Part shown: positions 25,153 to 34,504 of the stretch, piece by piece
How positions within the stretch are numbered: the stretch's first letter is position 1
Layout of the letters: the number at the start of each line of letters is the position of its first letter
DNA from: Sulfitobacter dubius
GTDB lineage: Bacteria > Pseudomonadota > Alphaproteobacteria > Rhodobacterales > Rhodobacteraceae
Length of the DNA stretch: 64,000 nt
Direction: 5' to 3'
Assembly (NCBI RefSeq): GCF_900113435.1
Contig: NZ_FOPG01000003.1
Coordinates: 310,001-374,000, forward strand
Position numbers and translations under genes: made by a program
The notes under the pieces: model-generated
Told to the model about the DNA's origin: nothing
Databases searched by the model: none
What the model saw: only the letters and a program-made list of their open reading frames with translations

Positions 25153-26393
25153 CTATACTGATTGCAGGCGCTGGCATTGGCGGGCTGACCGCCGCGCTGA
25201 TGTTGCACCAGCGCGGCATCAAATCACAGGTGATCGAGCAGGCCACACAGGTGCGCGAAGTGGGTGTTGGCATCAACACCTTGCCTCATTCAATCGCCGA
25301 GCTTACCGAGCTTGGTCTGTTGTCACGGCTGGACGAGGTGGGGCTGCGCACGCGCGAGCTGCGTTATCTTACCCGAACGGGCCAAGAAGTGTGGCGCGAA
25401 TTGCGCGGCATACATGCAGGTCATGAGCACCCCCAGTTTTCGATCCATCGCGGGCGGTTGCAAAAACTGCTGCTCGATGCGGTGATCGAACGTATGGGGC
25501 CGGAGGCGGTACAAACAGGGCTGCGTCTGGCTGGTTTCGTGCAAGATGATGCAGGTGTCAGCGCGCATTTCACAGATGCGCATGACGGGTGTTCTTCGCG
25601 CACGTTGCGTGGCGAAGTGCTTATCTGTGCAGACGGCATTCACAGTGTGGGACGCCGCCAATTTTACCCAAGCGAAGGCCCTCCCAGCTGGGCGGGGGTG
25701 GTCATGTGGCGCGGCGCCGCTGAATGGCCGGTTTGGGAGGACGGGGAGACAATGGCGATTGCTGGCGGGCTGGGGGGTAAACTTGTTCTCTATCCGATCG
25801 CACCAGCCAAGGATGGCCGTCAGCTGATGAACTGGGTGGTGAACATCCGCATGGCAGATGCAAGTGTTTCCCCACCGCCGCCTGAAAGTTGGTCGAAAAT
25901 GGCACCGTTGGCAAAGGTGCTGCCCTATGCAAAGCGCTTTCACGTGCCGGGAATGGACGTTGAGGCGCTTGTGCGAGCAAGCGGTTCAATTTTTGAATAT
26001 CCAATGGCGGACCGCGATCCGTTGCCGCGTTGGACGCATGGGCGCGTGACCCTGCTCGGGGATGCCGCGCATCCGATGTATCCGGTTGGATCAAATGGTG
26101 CCGCGCAGGCGATTTTGGATGCGCGCTGTCTGGCGGATCAACTGGCAAAAGCCGAACACCCGCGCGAAGCTTTGTACCGCTATGAGTTGGAACGTTTGCC
26201 CAAGACCGCCGAAATTGTGAGAACAAACCGCATCGGAGGCCCGGAGCGGGTGATTGATGAAGTTGAGCGACTCAAGCCTGCAGGTTTTGATAACATCAAT
26301 GATATCTTGAGTGTTGCCGACAGAGAGAGCATCGTCAAAGGCTATGCAACAATGGCAGGCTTCTCTGCTCAACAGCCAGGGAATGGTGGCTGA
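25149..26393 (+). CDS. FAD-dependent aromatic monooxygenase
   Basis: 414 residues, class A flavoprotein hydroxylase. FAD motif ILIAGAGIGGLTAALMLHQR (GxGxxG) with acidic VIEQA at the end of strand 2; DG motif CADGIHSVGRRQFYP; second FAD motif VTLLGDAAHPMYPVGSNGAA (GD-AAHP). The family includes salicylate and 6-hydroxynicotinate hydroxylases and PhzS-like enzymes, all acting on aromatic acids or N-heterocycles. It is last in the AraC-divergent operon; about 90 bp separate it from the binding protein of the Liv-type importer. The exact substrate is unknown. Confidence 0.85.
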   Translation: MTILIAGAGIGGLTAALMLHQRGIKSQVIEQATQVREVGVGINTLPHSIAELTELGLLSRLDEVGLRTRELRYLTRTGQEVWRELRGIHAGHEHPQFSIHRGRLQKLLLDAVIERMGPEAVQTGLRLAGFVQDDAGVSAHFTDAHDGCSSRTLRGEVLICADGIHSVGRRQFYPSEGPPSWAGVVMWRGAAEWPVWEDGETMAIAGGLGGKLVLYPIAPAKDGRQLMNWVVNIRMADASVSPPPPESWSKMAPLAKVLPYAKRFHVPGMDVEALVRASGSIFEYPMADRDPLPRWTHGRVTLLGDAAHPMYPVGSNGAAQAILDARCLADQLAKAEHPREALYRYELERLPKTAEIVRTNRIGGPERVIDEVERLKPAGFDNINDILSVADRESIVKGYATMAGFSAQQPGNGG

Positions 26394-26485
26394 AAAAACG
26401 CGATAAGGATGTACGACTGGCTCGCATAAAGCCGGAACAACTAAGCTCCGCAAAATAACAAGGGGCAAACCAGGGAGAAACGAAC

Positions 26486-27655
26486 ATGAAGAAACATCTT
26501 AAATATCTGACAACGAGTCTTGCGATGAGCACGGCGCTAGGGTCGATGGCCCTTGCCGAAGACATTAAAATTGGGATGGTCGTAACACTTTCCGGCCCTC
26601 CCGCAGCGCTCGGGCAGCAGATCGTTGATGGGTTCCAGCTTGCGCTGGACGAAAAAGACGGCATGTTGGGCGGCCAGAAAATCGAACTGATCGTCGAAGA
26701 CGATGAACTCAAGCCAGATGTGGCTCTGCTCAAAGCCACCTCACTTGTTGAACGCGATGAGGTCGATTTTGTCGTCGGTACCGTGTTTTCGAACATGCTT
26801 CAGGCGATTTTCAAGCCTGTTGTGCAATCAGAGACGTTCTTGGTCAGCCCAAATGCGGGCCCGTCGACCTTTGCGGGGCGCAATTGTAACCCCTATTTCT
26901 TTGTGACCTCTTATCAGAACAATCAGAACGCAGAAATCAGCGGCATGATCGCCAATGAAGAAGGGTTCGAGAGTGTCTTTACCATGGTTCCCAACTATCA
27001 GGCGGGCCGAGACAACATCGAAGGTTTCAAACAAACCTTTAAAGGCACAGTCACCGACGAGGTTTTCACGCCGCTGGGGCATCAAGATTTCTCGGCTGAA
27101 CTGGCGCGGATTTCCACTTCGGACGCTGATGCAGTCTTTACCTTTATGCCCGGTGGCATGGGTGTGCGTTTGGTCAATCAGTTCGCCAATGCGGGCCTGT
27201 CTGAAAATACAAAGTTCATGTCCGTTTTCACCACAGATGAAACAACATTGCCGGGGCAAAAAGATGCGGCTGTTGGGTTCCTTGCGGCAGGTTCATGGGC
27301 ACCGGATCTGGCCAATGACGCAAACACCGCCTTTGTTTCTGCGTTTGAAGCGAAATACGGCTATGTGCCAGGCTCTTACGCGATGCAGGCCTACGATGCA
27401 GCCAGCCTTATCGACAGTGCCGTTGCCAAAACCGGCGGCGACCTGAGCGATAAAGATGCGGTGCGCGCAGCCCTCAAAGAGGCTGATTTCACCTCCCTGC
27501 GCGGCGATTTTTCGTTCAACAATAACCACTATCCGGTTCAGGATTTTCACATGTTGAACGTGATCAAACGGGAGGATGGCAATTACCAAACCTCATTTGT
27601 GCGCACTATCGCCGAAGATTACCCCGATAGCTTCCACCAAGACTGCAAAATGTAA
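26486..27655 (+). CDS. Branched-chain amino acid-type ABC substrate-binding protein
   Basis: 389 residues, type I periplasmic-binding fold of the LivJ/LivK family. Signal peptide (MKKHLKYLTTSLAMSTALGS..AL, cleaved near residue 24) and first strand IKIGMVVTLSGPPAALGQQI, the family hallmark. Internal QNNQNAEISG and SVFTMVPNYQAGRDN fit the ligand cleft. Many members of this family bind aromatic acids rather than Leu/Ile/Val, which fits the adjacent aromatic oxidation operon. A strong terminator follows it, separating it from the permease genes. Confidence 0.88.
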   Translation: MKKHLKYLTTSLAMSTALGSMALAEDIKIGMVVTLSGPPAALGQQIVDGFQLALDEKDGMLGGQKIELIVEDDELKPDVALLKATSLVERDEVDFVVGTVFSNMLQAIFKPVVQSETFLVSPNAGPSTFAGRNCNPYFFVTSYQNNQNAEISGMIANEEGFESVFTMVPNYQAGRDNIEGFKQTFKGTVTDEVFTPLGHQDFSAELARISTSDADAVFTFMPGGMGVRLVNQFANAGLSENTKFMSVFTTDETTLPGQKDAAVGFLAAGSWAPDLANDANTAFVSAFEAKYGYVPGSYAMQAYDAASLIDSAVAKTGGDLSDKDAVRAALKEADFTSLRGDFSFNNNHYPVQDFHMLNVIKREDGNYQTSFVRTIAEDYPDSFHQDCKM

Positions 27656-27675
27656 CTTTTGATAACTCAAAAGGG

Positions 27676-27703
27676 TGCCTGGCCATATGGGCCAGGCATT
27701 TTC
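27676..27703 (+). terminator. Intrinsic terminator/attenuator after the binding-protein gene
   Basis: Perfect 9-bp stem TGCCTGGCC / GGCCAGGCA with loop ATATG, followed by TTTTCTCT. It lies 20 bp after the binding-protein stop and 25 bp before the permease start, so read-through would control the permease and ATPase level. Confidence 0.85.
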
Positions 27704-27728
27704 TCTCTAATCTAAAAGGCACATTTTG

Positions 27729-28655
27729 ATGTCTACGACACTGTTTCTAATTCTGTGCCTGAACGGCCTTCAATACGGCATGCTGTTGTTTTTAATTGCA
27801 GCGGGGCTGACGCTTGTGTTCGGCGTGATGGGTTTCATCAATCTGGCCCATGGGGTGCAATATATGGTCGGCGCATATCTGGTCTATGCCTATGTGCAAT
27901 TGACTGGCAGCTTTATTGTTGCAGTGTTCTTGTCGCTCGGCACCGCGTTGATATTTGGCCTATTACTAGAATTTTTTGTCTTCCGGCACCTCTACACTCG
28001 CAGCCACCTAGATCAGGTGCTGGCAACATTCGGCATCATCATTTTTCTTAACGAGTTGGCCAAGGTTGTTTTTGGGCCGGCCACCTTGTCTGTCGCGCCG
28101 CCTGAATTTCTGGCGGGTTCCATTCAGTTGACAGAAACGCTGCGCTATCCGGTCTACCGCTTTGCCACCATCATTGCGGGGCTTGCTGTGGCGGCAGTGC
28201 TTTATTTTACCATCAGTTACACGCGCATCGGCATGTTGATCCGCGCCGGGGCTACCTCGGCTGAAATGGTTTCCGCGCTTGGGGTGAACATCCAGCGTCT
28301 GTTTATGATCGTGTTTGGGGTGGGCGCCATGCTGGCCGGCTTCGCAGGCGTCATCGCCGCGCCGATATTTGCGATCGAGCCGGGCATGGGCGACAATATT
28401 CTCATCGTGACATTTGTTGTCATCATCATCGGCGGGATCGGGTCAATCGGCGGCGCATTCATTGCTGCGCTACTCGTCGGGTTGATCGACACACTCGGGC
28501 GCAGTTTTGCGACCGAAATCCTCTCAACCTTGTTTTCACCGTCATTTGCCAACCAGATCGGGCCAGCCTTGGCGTCGATGCTGATCTACATCCTGATGGC
28601 TGCGATCCTCGTGTTCCGTCCAAAGGGGCTGTTGCCTGCCAAAGGGGTCGCATGA
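27729..28655 (+). CDS. livH: Branched-chain amino acid-type ABC permease, LivH family
   Basis: 308 residues, eight or more membrane helices. N-terminal LNGLQYGMLLFLIAAGLTLV and the GxMxfxNxAHG motif (VMGFINLAHGVQYMVGAYLV) are typical of LivH; GGIGSIGGAFIAALLVGLID is the EAA-like coupling loop. I start at the ATG at 27729; an in-frame TTG at 27726 adds one residue. ATGA overlap with livM. Confidence 0.9.
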   Translation: MSTTLFLILCLNGLQYGMLLFLIAAGLTLVFGVMGFINLAHGVQYMVGAYLVYAYVQLTGSFIVAVFLSLGTALIFGLLLEFFVFRHLYTRSHLDQVLATFGIIIFLNELAKVVFGPATLSVAPPEFLAGSIQLTETLRYPVYRFATIIAGLAVAAVLYFTISYTRIGMLIRAGATSAEMVSALGVNIQRLFMIVFGVGAMLAGFAGVIAAPIFAIEPGMGDNILIVTFVVIIIGGIGSIGGAFIAALLVGLIDTLGRSFATEILSTLFSPSFANQIGPALASMLIYILMAAILVFRPKGLLPAKGVA

Positions 28656-29602
28656 TGGATCGTTCACTGGTTTTTGCGGCGATCCTATTTGGTCTGCTGC
28701 TGTTGATGCCCTTCTTGCTGCCTTTGTTCGGGTCAGAGTATCTGATCGGATTAATCATCAAAGCGATGCTGCTTGCCATTGCCGCCATCTCGCTTGATCT
28801 GCTGATCGGGCATGGCGGAATGGTCAGCTTGGGGCATGCGGCCTTTGTTGGTGTTGGTGCCTATGCGACGGCGATCGGGCTGGAAAATGGAATTGAGAAT
28901 ATCCTTTTGCTGCTGGTCATTACGCTTGCTGTGACGGGTTTTGTTGCCTTGGTTACGGGCAGCCTCGCGCTGCGCACCAGCGGGGTTTATTTCCTGATGA
29001 TCACACTCGCGTTCGGGCAAATGACCTATTTTACGCTGACCTCCCTTGCGGCCTATGGCGGTGATGACGGTCTTACCCTGTGGTCGCTGGCGACCCTGTT
29101 TGGCAGCGATATTGTGCAAAGTGGTAGCGGGCTTTATTTTCTCGTTCTCGGGACGCTTTTTGCAACGTGGTGGGGCGTTTTCCAGATCAGCCGCTCGCGG
29201 TTTGGCCGGGTGCTGCGCGCGGCGCGGGACAATCCTGAACGAGCGGAGGTGATGGGATATGCCGTGACCCGCTATCGCCTTATTGCCTATCTGATTGCCG
29301 CCATGATTGCCGGTGTCTCAGGCCTATTGCTGGTGCAGCACGCCGAATTTGTTAGCCCTGCACTTGCCACATGGCAGCGTTCGGGGGATTTGATTGTGGT
29401 CGTGGTTCTGGGTGGGCTGGGCAGCCGCAATGGCGCGATCCTTGGCGCGTTTTTTATCGTGATTATCGAAGAAGTGCTCGGCTCGTTTGTCCATGAATGG
29501 CGGCTAATCTATGGCCCTGTTTTGGTGCTCATGGTGCTATTTGCAAAAGGCGGTATCGCTGACTTGTTTGTGTCTAAAGACGCAAAGGGGCGCGCAGCAT
29601 GA
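28652..29602 (+). CDS. livM: Branched-chain amino acid-type ABC permease, LivM family
   Basis: 316 residues. LivM signatures: ISLDLLIGHGGMVSLGHAAF, GSLALRTSGVYFLMITLAFG and the cytoplasmic loop FGRVLRAARDNPERAEVMGY; C-terminal VVVVLGGLGSRNGAILGAF. Partner of LivH in the membrane. Overlaps both neighbours by 4 bp. Confidence 0.9.
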   Translation: MMDRSLVFAAILFGLLLLMPFLLPLFGSEYLIGLIIKAMLLAIAAISLDLLIGHGGMVSLGHAAFVGVGAYATAIGLENGIENILLLLVITLAVTGFVALVTGSLALRTSGVYFLMITLAFGQMTYFTLTSLAAYGGDDGLTLWSLATLFGSDIVQSGSGLYFLVLGTLFATWWGVFQISRSRFGRVLRAARDNPERAEVMGYAVTRYRLIAYLIAAMIAGVSGLLLVQHAEFVSPALATWQRSGDLIVVVVLGGLGSRNGAILGAFFIVIIEEVLGSFVHEWRLIYGPVLVLMVLFAKGGIADLFVSKDAKGRAA

Positions 29603-30345
29603 GCAGTTTGGAAATACGCAACCTGAACAAAAGCTTTGGTGCACTGACGGTCAGCCGAGACATTTCAATCAGCATTGGTACTGGTCAGTGTCATGCACTG
29701 ATCGGTCCAAACGGCGCGGGAAAGACGACGCTGATCCACCAGATCTCGGGGGGGTTACGCTCGGATTCCGGCAATATCTTGATGGATGGCCAAGAGATTT
29801 CGCACATGTCCGTTTCGCGGCGGGTACAAGCCGGGCTGGGTCGCACGTTCCAGATCACAACAGTTTTGCCCAGCTTTACTGCGTTGGAAAACACCGCCAT
29901 TGCTGCGCAGGCCAAATCGGGATCGAGCTTGCGGTTTTTCCGCAATGCCGCGCGCGAAACTGCACTCAACGAATTTGCCCTTGCCACCTTGCAGCGTGTC
30001 GGGCTTGAACACCGCGCCAACATCCCGGCGATGGATCTGTCGCATGGGGAGTTGCGTCTACTGGAGCTGGCAATTGCGCTTGCGGGAAAGCCGAAGTTTC
30101 TGCTGCTAGATGAACCAATGGCCGGGCTTGGCCGGGCAGAAGGTGTCGCATTGGTTGCCCTCTTGGCCAGCCTGCGCGGATCGCTTCCGATGCTTATGGT
30201 GGAGCATGATATGGATGCGATTTTTCAGTTGGCCGATACGGTTTCGGTGTTGGTTGATGGCAGTATTGTGGCCCAAGGCACACCTGATGAAGTGCGCGCC
30301 GATCCCGTCGCGCGCGCGGCCTATTTGGGAGAAGCCGGGAAATGA
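29599..30345 (+). CDS. livG: Branched-chain amino acid-type ABC ATPase, LivG family
   Basis: 248 residues. Walker A GPNGAGKTT (about residues 36-44), Q-loop near HQISGG, signature LSHGELRLLELA, Walker B FLLLDEPMAGLG and H-loop VEHDMDAIF. The LivG-type helix insertion after the Q-loop (VSRRVQAGLGRTFQITTVLP) is present, though the middle is slightly shorter than in typical 255-residue LivG. Confidence 0.9.
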   Translation: MSSLEIRNLNKSFGALTVSRDISISIGTGQCHALIGPNGAGKTTLIHQISGGLRSDSGNILMDGQEISHMSVSRRVQAGLGRTFQITTVLPSFTALENTAIAAQAKSGSSLRFFRNAARETALNEFALATLQRVGLEHRANIPAMDLSHGELRLLELAIALAGKPKFLLLDEPMAGLGRAEGVALVALLASLRGSLPMLMVEHDMDAIFQLADTVSVLVDGSIVAQGTPDEVRADPVARAAYLGEAGK

Positions 30346-31043
30346 ACACGCTGGTTAATATTGAGAATCTGCATGCAGGATACGGCAATACGCAGATCCT
30401 GTCGGGCGTCGATCTGGACATCACCGAAGGTCAGGTCAGCACCCTTATGGGGCGCAATGGCATGGGAAAAACTACAACCATTCGCTGCCTGATGGGCTTG
30501 CTCAAACCTTTTAAGGGGCAGATCACCATTGCGCAAAAAGACATGATCGGCGCTGCCCCCTACCAGATCGCGCAAGCGGGTGTGGGGCTGGTGCCTGAGG
30601 GGCGCCACATTTTTCCTTCCCTCACGGTAGCCGAGAACCTGCGTGCCACCGCCCGTCCCATTGCTGATGGTTGGACGCAAGAGCGCGTTTATGATGCCTT
30701 TCCCCGCTTGAGCCAGCGGGTGAATAACCTTGGGTTTCAATTGTCAGGTGGGGAACAGCAGATGCTGGCCATCGGGCGCGCGTTGATGACCAATCCTAAA
30801 CTGCTTATTCTTGACGAAGCAACCGAAGGTTTGGCACCGCTTATCCGCGAGGAGATCTGGTCAATGTTGGGCAGGTTGAAAAAGGACGGCCTGTCGATTT
30901 TATTGATTGATAAAAACCTCGACGAGCTCTCTCGGATTTCTGATCGCTATTTCGTCATCGAAAAAGGGGAGATCGTCTGGAAAGGCGATTCACCTGCTTT
31001 TCATAAGGAGCGGGATCACGTGGAGCAGTTCTTGCATTTGTGA
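30342..31043 (+). CDS. livF: Branched-chain amino acid-type ABC ATPase, LivF family
   Basis: 233 residues, last gene of the importer. Walker A GRNGMGKTT (LivF usually has GxNGxGKT), VGLVPEGRHIFPSLTVAENL typical of LivF, signature LSGGEQQMLAIGRALM, Walker B LLILDEATEGLAP. The switch region reads LLIDKNLDEL, lacking the H-loop histidine; LivF proteins commonly have Q/N or K there, so this is not a defect. Confidence 0.9.
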   Translation: MNTLVNIENLHAGYGNTQILSGVDLDITEGQVSTLMGRNGMGKTTTIRCLMGLLKPFKGQITIAQKDMIGAAPYQIAQAGVGLVPEGRHIFPSLTVAENLRATARPIADGWTQERVYDAFPRLSQRVNNLGFQLSGGEQQMLAIGRALMTNPKLLILDEATEGLAPLIREEIWSMLGRLKKDGLSILLIDKNLDELSRISDRYFVIEKGEIVWKGDSPAFHKERDHVEQFLHL

Positions 31044-31150
31044 ATGGACGGGGTCCGTGGCTACCGCGCTTGCTCAATCCGGAACCTCAAACTCTCAAAA
31101 CCAAACCCGCATACTCTCGTTATGAATGAGGGATCAGCGGGGGGGGCAGG

Positions 31151-32056
31151 TCAGGTGCGTTGCTTCTTCTTGATGTAGGTCCAAGCGATAAAGCGACTTG
31201 TTTTTTGCCCCTGTGCCATTTCGACGACTTTGTATTCAGCGACTTTGGCTTTTCCTAGAATTCGATGGAGCGGCTGGAGGTTGTCTTTCTTTGATACCAA
31301 TGTGGTAAACCAAAGACACTGTTTGGCGAACTCCGTGCTCTCATTAACCATGCGGGCGATAAACTTTATCTCGCCACCCGGGTACCAAAGTTCAGCATCG
31401 CGACCACCGAAATTGAGTTTTGCCGAGCGCCCTTTGCCAAGGCCTGCCCACTTGCGTTGAGTCCCCTTCTTGGCTTGTTCTTTAGACCCGTGGAACGGTG
31501 GGTTGCACATGGTGACATGAAAAGCATCGTCGGGCTGGATCACACCGCGAAAGATATTCTCGGGGTTCGTCTGTAGCCTAAGGTCGATGTCCAACCCGTT
31601 AGATTCGCAAATTTGGCGTGCCGATTTGATCGCGCCTGCGTCTACATCGACGCCAGTAAAGTGCCAACCATACTCGCTCTGGCCCGTTAGGGGGTACACC
31701 AAGCTTGCGCCGGTGCCGATGTCCAACACCCTGATATGCCGCCCCTGCGGCAGGACCACGTTTTCATCTCCGTCGGTAAGCAAGTCTGCGAGATGGTGGA
31801 TGTAGTCCACGCGGCCTGGTATTGGAGGGCAAAGATAGCCGGCGGGGATATCCCAAAATTTGATACTATAATGCGTCCTTAGCAACGCCTGATTGAGCGT
31901 CCGAACAGCCATCGGGTTCTGAAAATTTATCGTCGGCCGACCAACAGGACTATTGATTATGAAGGGCTCAAGCTCAGGTGTCTGTGCGACCAAACGCTTG
32001 AAATCATAACCTTCTAAGTGCCGATTTCGGGGGTGGAGCTTCGCTTTGCTGGCCAT
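31151..32056 (-). CDS. rlmF: 23S rRNA (adenine(1618)-N(6))-methyltransferase
   Basis: 301 residues, RlmF family. N-terminal KLHPRNRHLEGYDFKRL and TINFQNPMAVRTLNQALLRT are family-specific; SAM site VLDIGTGASLVYPLTG; catalytic N6-adenine motif MCNPPFHGSKEQAKKGTQRK (NPPF). It modifies A1618 of 23S rRNA. It is a housekeeping gene that interrupts the row of catabolic modules and is not co-oriented with either neighbour operon. Confidence 0.92.
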   Translation of the reverse strand: MASKAKLHPRNRHLEGYDFKRLVAQTPELEPFIINSPVGRPTINFQNPMAVRTLNQALLRTHYSIKFWDIPAGYLCPPIPGRVDYIHHLADLLTDGDENVVLPQGRHIRVLDIGTGASLVYPLTGQSEYGWHFTGVDVDAGAIKSARQICESNGLDIDLRLQTNPENIFRGVIQPDDAFHVTMCNPPFHGSKEQAKKGTQRKWAGLGKGRSAKLNFGGRDAELWYPGGEIKFIARMVNESTEFAKQCLWFTTLVSKKDNLQPLHRILGKAKVAEYKVVEMAQGQKTSRFIAWTYIKKKQRT

Positions 32057-32182
32057 GGGACGCCTTTGTTAAAGTGTGGAGGACATGGCCCTTCAGGCAG
32101 TTTCTCAGGCTTAAGCTTTCATCCGCGAAGTGTAAATTTCTAACCTGCTATATCGACAGAAGCCGAGAACGACCGGCGATGC

Positions 32183-33163
32183 CTAGAGCTGTTTTGGTGC
32201 GTCACCCAATTCACTATCACCCTGTTCTATTGGCGATGACCCAAGACCCTGCGGCTCGCCCGGTGCGATTCCGGCAAAGAATTGGTCAAACCGGCACGTC
32301 TCTTGAATTAGTTCAATCAGGGCCAACACGGCCGGGCTGCGGGTGCTTTCTGAGTACGCGACCACATAGGCCAGCGGGTCGGGCTTCAGATCTGGCGAAA
32401 TGCGACTGACTGCCGCAGAGAATGGGGCCGTATCAAGTATGAAATCAGGCAGTACGGAAATACCATAATTCGAAGTTACTAAGGCGATCATTGCCAGCAG
32501 GCCGTCCGCGACGATGACACCACCTAGGTCAGTGCCTTCTGCGCGGGGGCTGCGCGCTACGACCTGATCAAAAAGGGTGTTTTCCTGCGCGATCAGGGGC
32601 GTTCCGGTCAGGAGGTCTGAGTTCAGGGGGGTGTCTTGCGGGAATTCCCCCCGTGCCGCGCAAAACGATGTCGTTAAGGAGCCAACCGTTTCAAGGGTAA
32701 AGCCCGGCGGGTAAAGCGCGGAAGGAACCACCACGAGATCAAGCTCGTTCTCGACAAGCATCTGGCGCAACTTAAAGGCGGACCCCACCCGAAGGTCTAG
32801 TTCGAGCCTTGGAAAAGTGGCGTGAACCCTACGCATAAAGTCGGGGATCCAGCTGAAGGAGGAGAGTTCGGTGACGCCAATAGAGACACGGCGCGCGATC
32901 ATCTCGGGCGAGGACAGACCAGCCACCAACTGATCGGTGCTTTCCAGAATGCCTGCGGCCTGCAGGCAGGCTTCTTGGCCCCGGCGGGATAGGGTTGGAA
33001 CACGGGTAGTTCGATCAAACAAGGCGGCTCCGGTCACCTGTTCGAAGTCTTGGATGCGCCGGGTGATGGTTGACTGCGATGTCTGCAAGTGCCGTGCGGC
33101 GGCCTCAAAGCTTCCTAAACGGCCGATCCAATACAGCGCTTCCAACTGTTTCAACGTTACCAT
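32183..33163 (-). CDS. LysR family transcriptional regulator
   Basis: 326 residues, full length. N-terminal HTH: LEALYWIGRLGSFEAAARHL and TSQSTITRRIQDFEQVTGA; the effector domain begins RRVSIGVTELSSFSWIPDFM. It is divergent from the TRAP transporter operon (198-bp gap), the usual LysR arrangement, so it likely controls that operon. A 15-bp palindrome lies in the gap. Confidence 0.88.
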   Translation of the reverse strand: MVTLKQLEALYWIGRLGSFEAAARHLQTSQSTITRRIQDFEQVTGAALFDRTTRVPTLSRRGQEACLQAAGILESTDQLVAGLSSPEMIARRVSIGVTELSSFSWIPDFMRRVHATFPRLELDLRVGSAFKLRQMLVENELDLVVVPSALYPPGFTLETVGSLTTSFCAARGEFPQDTPLNSDLLTGTPLIAQENTLFDQVVARSPRAEGTDLGGVIVADGLLAMIALVTSNYGISVLPDFILDTAPFSAAVSRISPDLKPDPLAYVVAYSESTRSPAVLALIELIQETCRFDQFFAGIAPGEPQGLGSSPIEQGDSELGDAPKQL

Positions 33164-33261
33164 GCGAAGGCCTCACCTAACGAAAGCTGCGAAAGGGCCG
33201 CAGCAGAGAAGGCTATGTTTGCCTCAACTGTTGCAGAAAGTGAAACTCAAAATTAAAAATA

Positions 33262-33276
33262 TTCCGTATTGCGGAA
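33262..33276. promoter_or_regulatory. Palindrome TTCCG-N5-CGGAA in the lysR-TRAP intergenic region
   Basis: Perfect inverted repeat TTCCG TATTG CGGAA, 86 bp upstream of the TRAP binding-protein start. A TTCCG-N5-CGGAA shape is what I would expect for IclR-type regulators, but no iclR gene is in view; the nearby LysR protein could also use it. Assignment is uncertain. Confidence 0.5.
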
Positions 33277-33361
33277 CTAAATCAGTTCGACCTATGGTGC
33301 GTGCGACGAGGTTGGTGCGCGACCGTATCTCCCTTGTTCACATCAGGGAGGATGATCACCA

Positions 33362-34441
33362 ATGAAACGCAGAACAGTATTGTCTGGTGCCGCATTTGGC
33401 GCTGCCGCCTTAACACTTGCCGCGCCAGCTGTGGCGCAGAACAAGCGTGTCCTAAAGCTGGTTGGGACATTCCCACGCGGGTTTCCCGGGCTTGGACATG
33501 CTGCTGAGAATATCGCCAAGCAGGTTACCGCCGCTACGGACGGCGCGCTGACGGTTGAATATTTTGGCGGCGGCGAATTGGTGCCCCCTTACGGCGTGAA
33601 CGATGCAGTATCTACCGGTGCCGCAGAGATGGGTCATACGTCGCCCTATTTCGCTGCCGGCAAGATCAAAGCGTCAATGTATTATACCAATATGCCCTAC
33701 GGCCTTTCTGCGGGTGAACTTGCAGGCTGGATCCGCTATGGTGGCGGACAGGAACTGTGGGATGAGGCCTATGGGCCGTTCAACCTCAAACCATTCTGGG
33801 CGGGTAGCTCAATGGCGCAGGCCGGTGGGTGGTTCAAAAAGCCGATCAATTCGCTGGATGACATGCAGGGCTTGAAGATGCGCATCGCTGGATTGGGGGG
33901 TGCGATCATGCAAAAGATCGGGGTGTCCTCGGTGAATTTGCCCACAGGCGAAATTTTTCCCGCTTTGCAATCCGGCGTCGTCGATGGGGCGGAGTTTGTT
34001 GGGCCTTGGAACGACAAGGCTCTGGGATTGGCTAAGGTCGCCCCGCATTATTATATGCCAGCCCCACACGAAACGGGCGCGGGTCTGGAATGTATCGTGC
34101 GTAAGGACGTGTGGGAAGAATTCACACCCGCGCAAAAGGTCATTGTTGAATCGGTCATTTCTGCTGTCGCGGATGAAACGACTTCGGCCTTCGCCTATAA
34201 CAACGTCGTCGCCTTGCAGCAGTTGATCGCAGAAGGCGTGACACCGTCAGTATTCCCCGATGACGTCGTTGACGCATTGGGTAAGGCTTCGGTCGAGGTG
34301 ATGGAAGCCTACCCAGACGGTGATGAGATGTCCGAAAAGATTCACGGGCCTTATGTCGAGTACCTCAAGCAGGCCGTGTTCTGCGGCAAGCTTCTGGAAG
34401 GTCAGATGTACGCTGACCGTGCCCGCGCCTGGGGCATCTAA
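33362..34441 (+). CDS. dctP: TRAP transporter solute-binding protein, DctP family (TakP/FcbT-like)
   Basis: 359 residues. The N-terminus MKRRTVLSGAAFGAA with RR suggests Tat export; cleavage near APAVAQ. The mature protein has VEYFGGGELVPPYGVNDAVS, MPYGLSAGELAGW and GEIFPALQSGVVDGAEFVGP, features of the TRAP subgroup that binds 2-oxo- or hydroxy-carboxylates (alpha-keto acid-type) often as dimers. GGAGG precedes the ATG. It is first in the operon with DctQ, DctM and four dehydratase/dehydrogenase genes. Confidence 0.85.
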   Translation: MKRRTVLSGAAFGAAALTLAAPAVAQNKRVLKLVGTFPRGFPGLGHAAENIAKQVTAATDGALTVEYFGGGELVPPYGVNDAVSTGAAEMGHTSPYFAAGKIKASMYYTNMPYGLSAGELAGWIRYGGGQELWDEAYGPFNLKPFWAGSSMAQAGGWFKKPINSLDDMQGLKMRIAGLGGAIMQKIGVSSVNLPTGEIFPALQSGVVDGAEFVGPWNDKALGLAKVAPHYYMPAPHETGAGLECIVRKDVWEEFTPAQKVIVESVISAVADETTSAFAYNNVVALQQLIAEGVTPSVFPDDVVDALGKASVEVMEAYPDGDEMSEKIHGPYVEYLKQAVFCGKLLEGQMYADRARAWGI

Positions 34442-34457
34442 TCTTTAGAAACGCATC

Positions 34458-34481
34458 GGCGGGGCGCAATTGCGGCCCGCC
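34458..34481 (+). terminator. Hairpin after dctP
   Basis: Stem GGCGGG / CCCGCC closing a self-complementary core (CGCAATTGCG) across a G-G mismatch, in the 63-bp gap between dctP and dctQ. No U-run, so more likely an mRNA-stabilising or attenuating structure than a full terminator. Confidence 0.45.
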
Positions 34482-34504
34482 TTCGTGGCGTAAAGGACAA
34501 CCTC

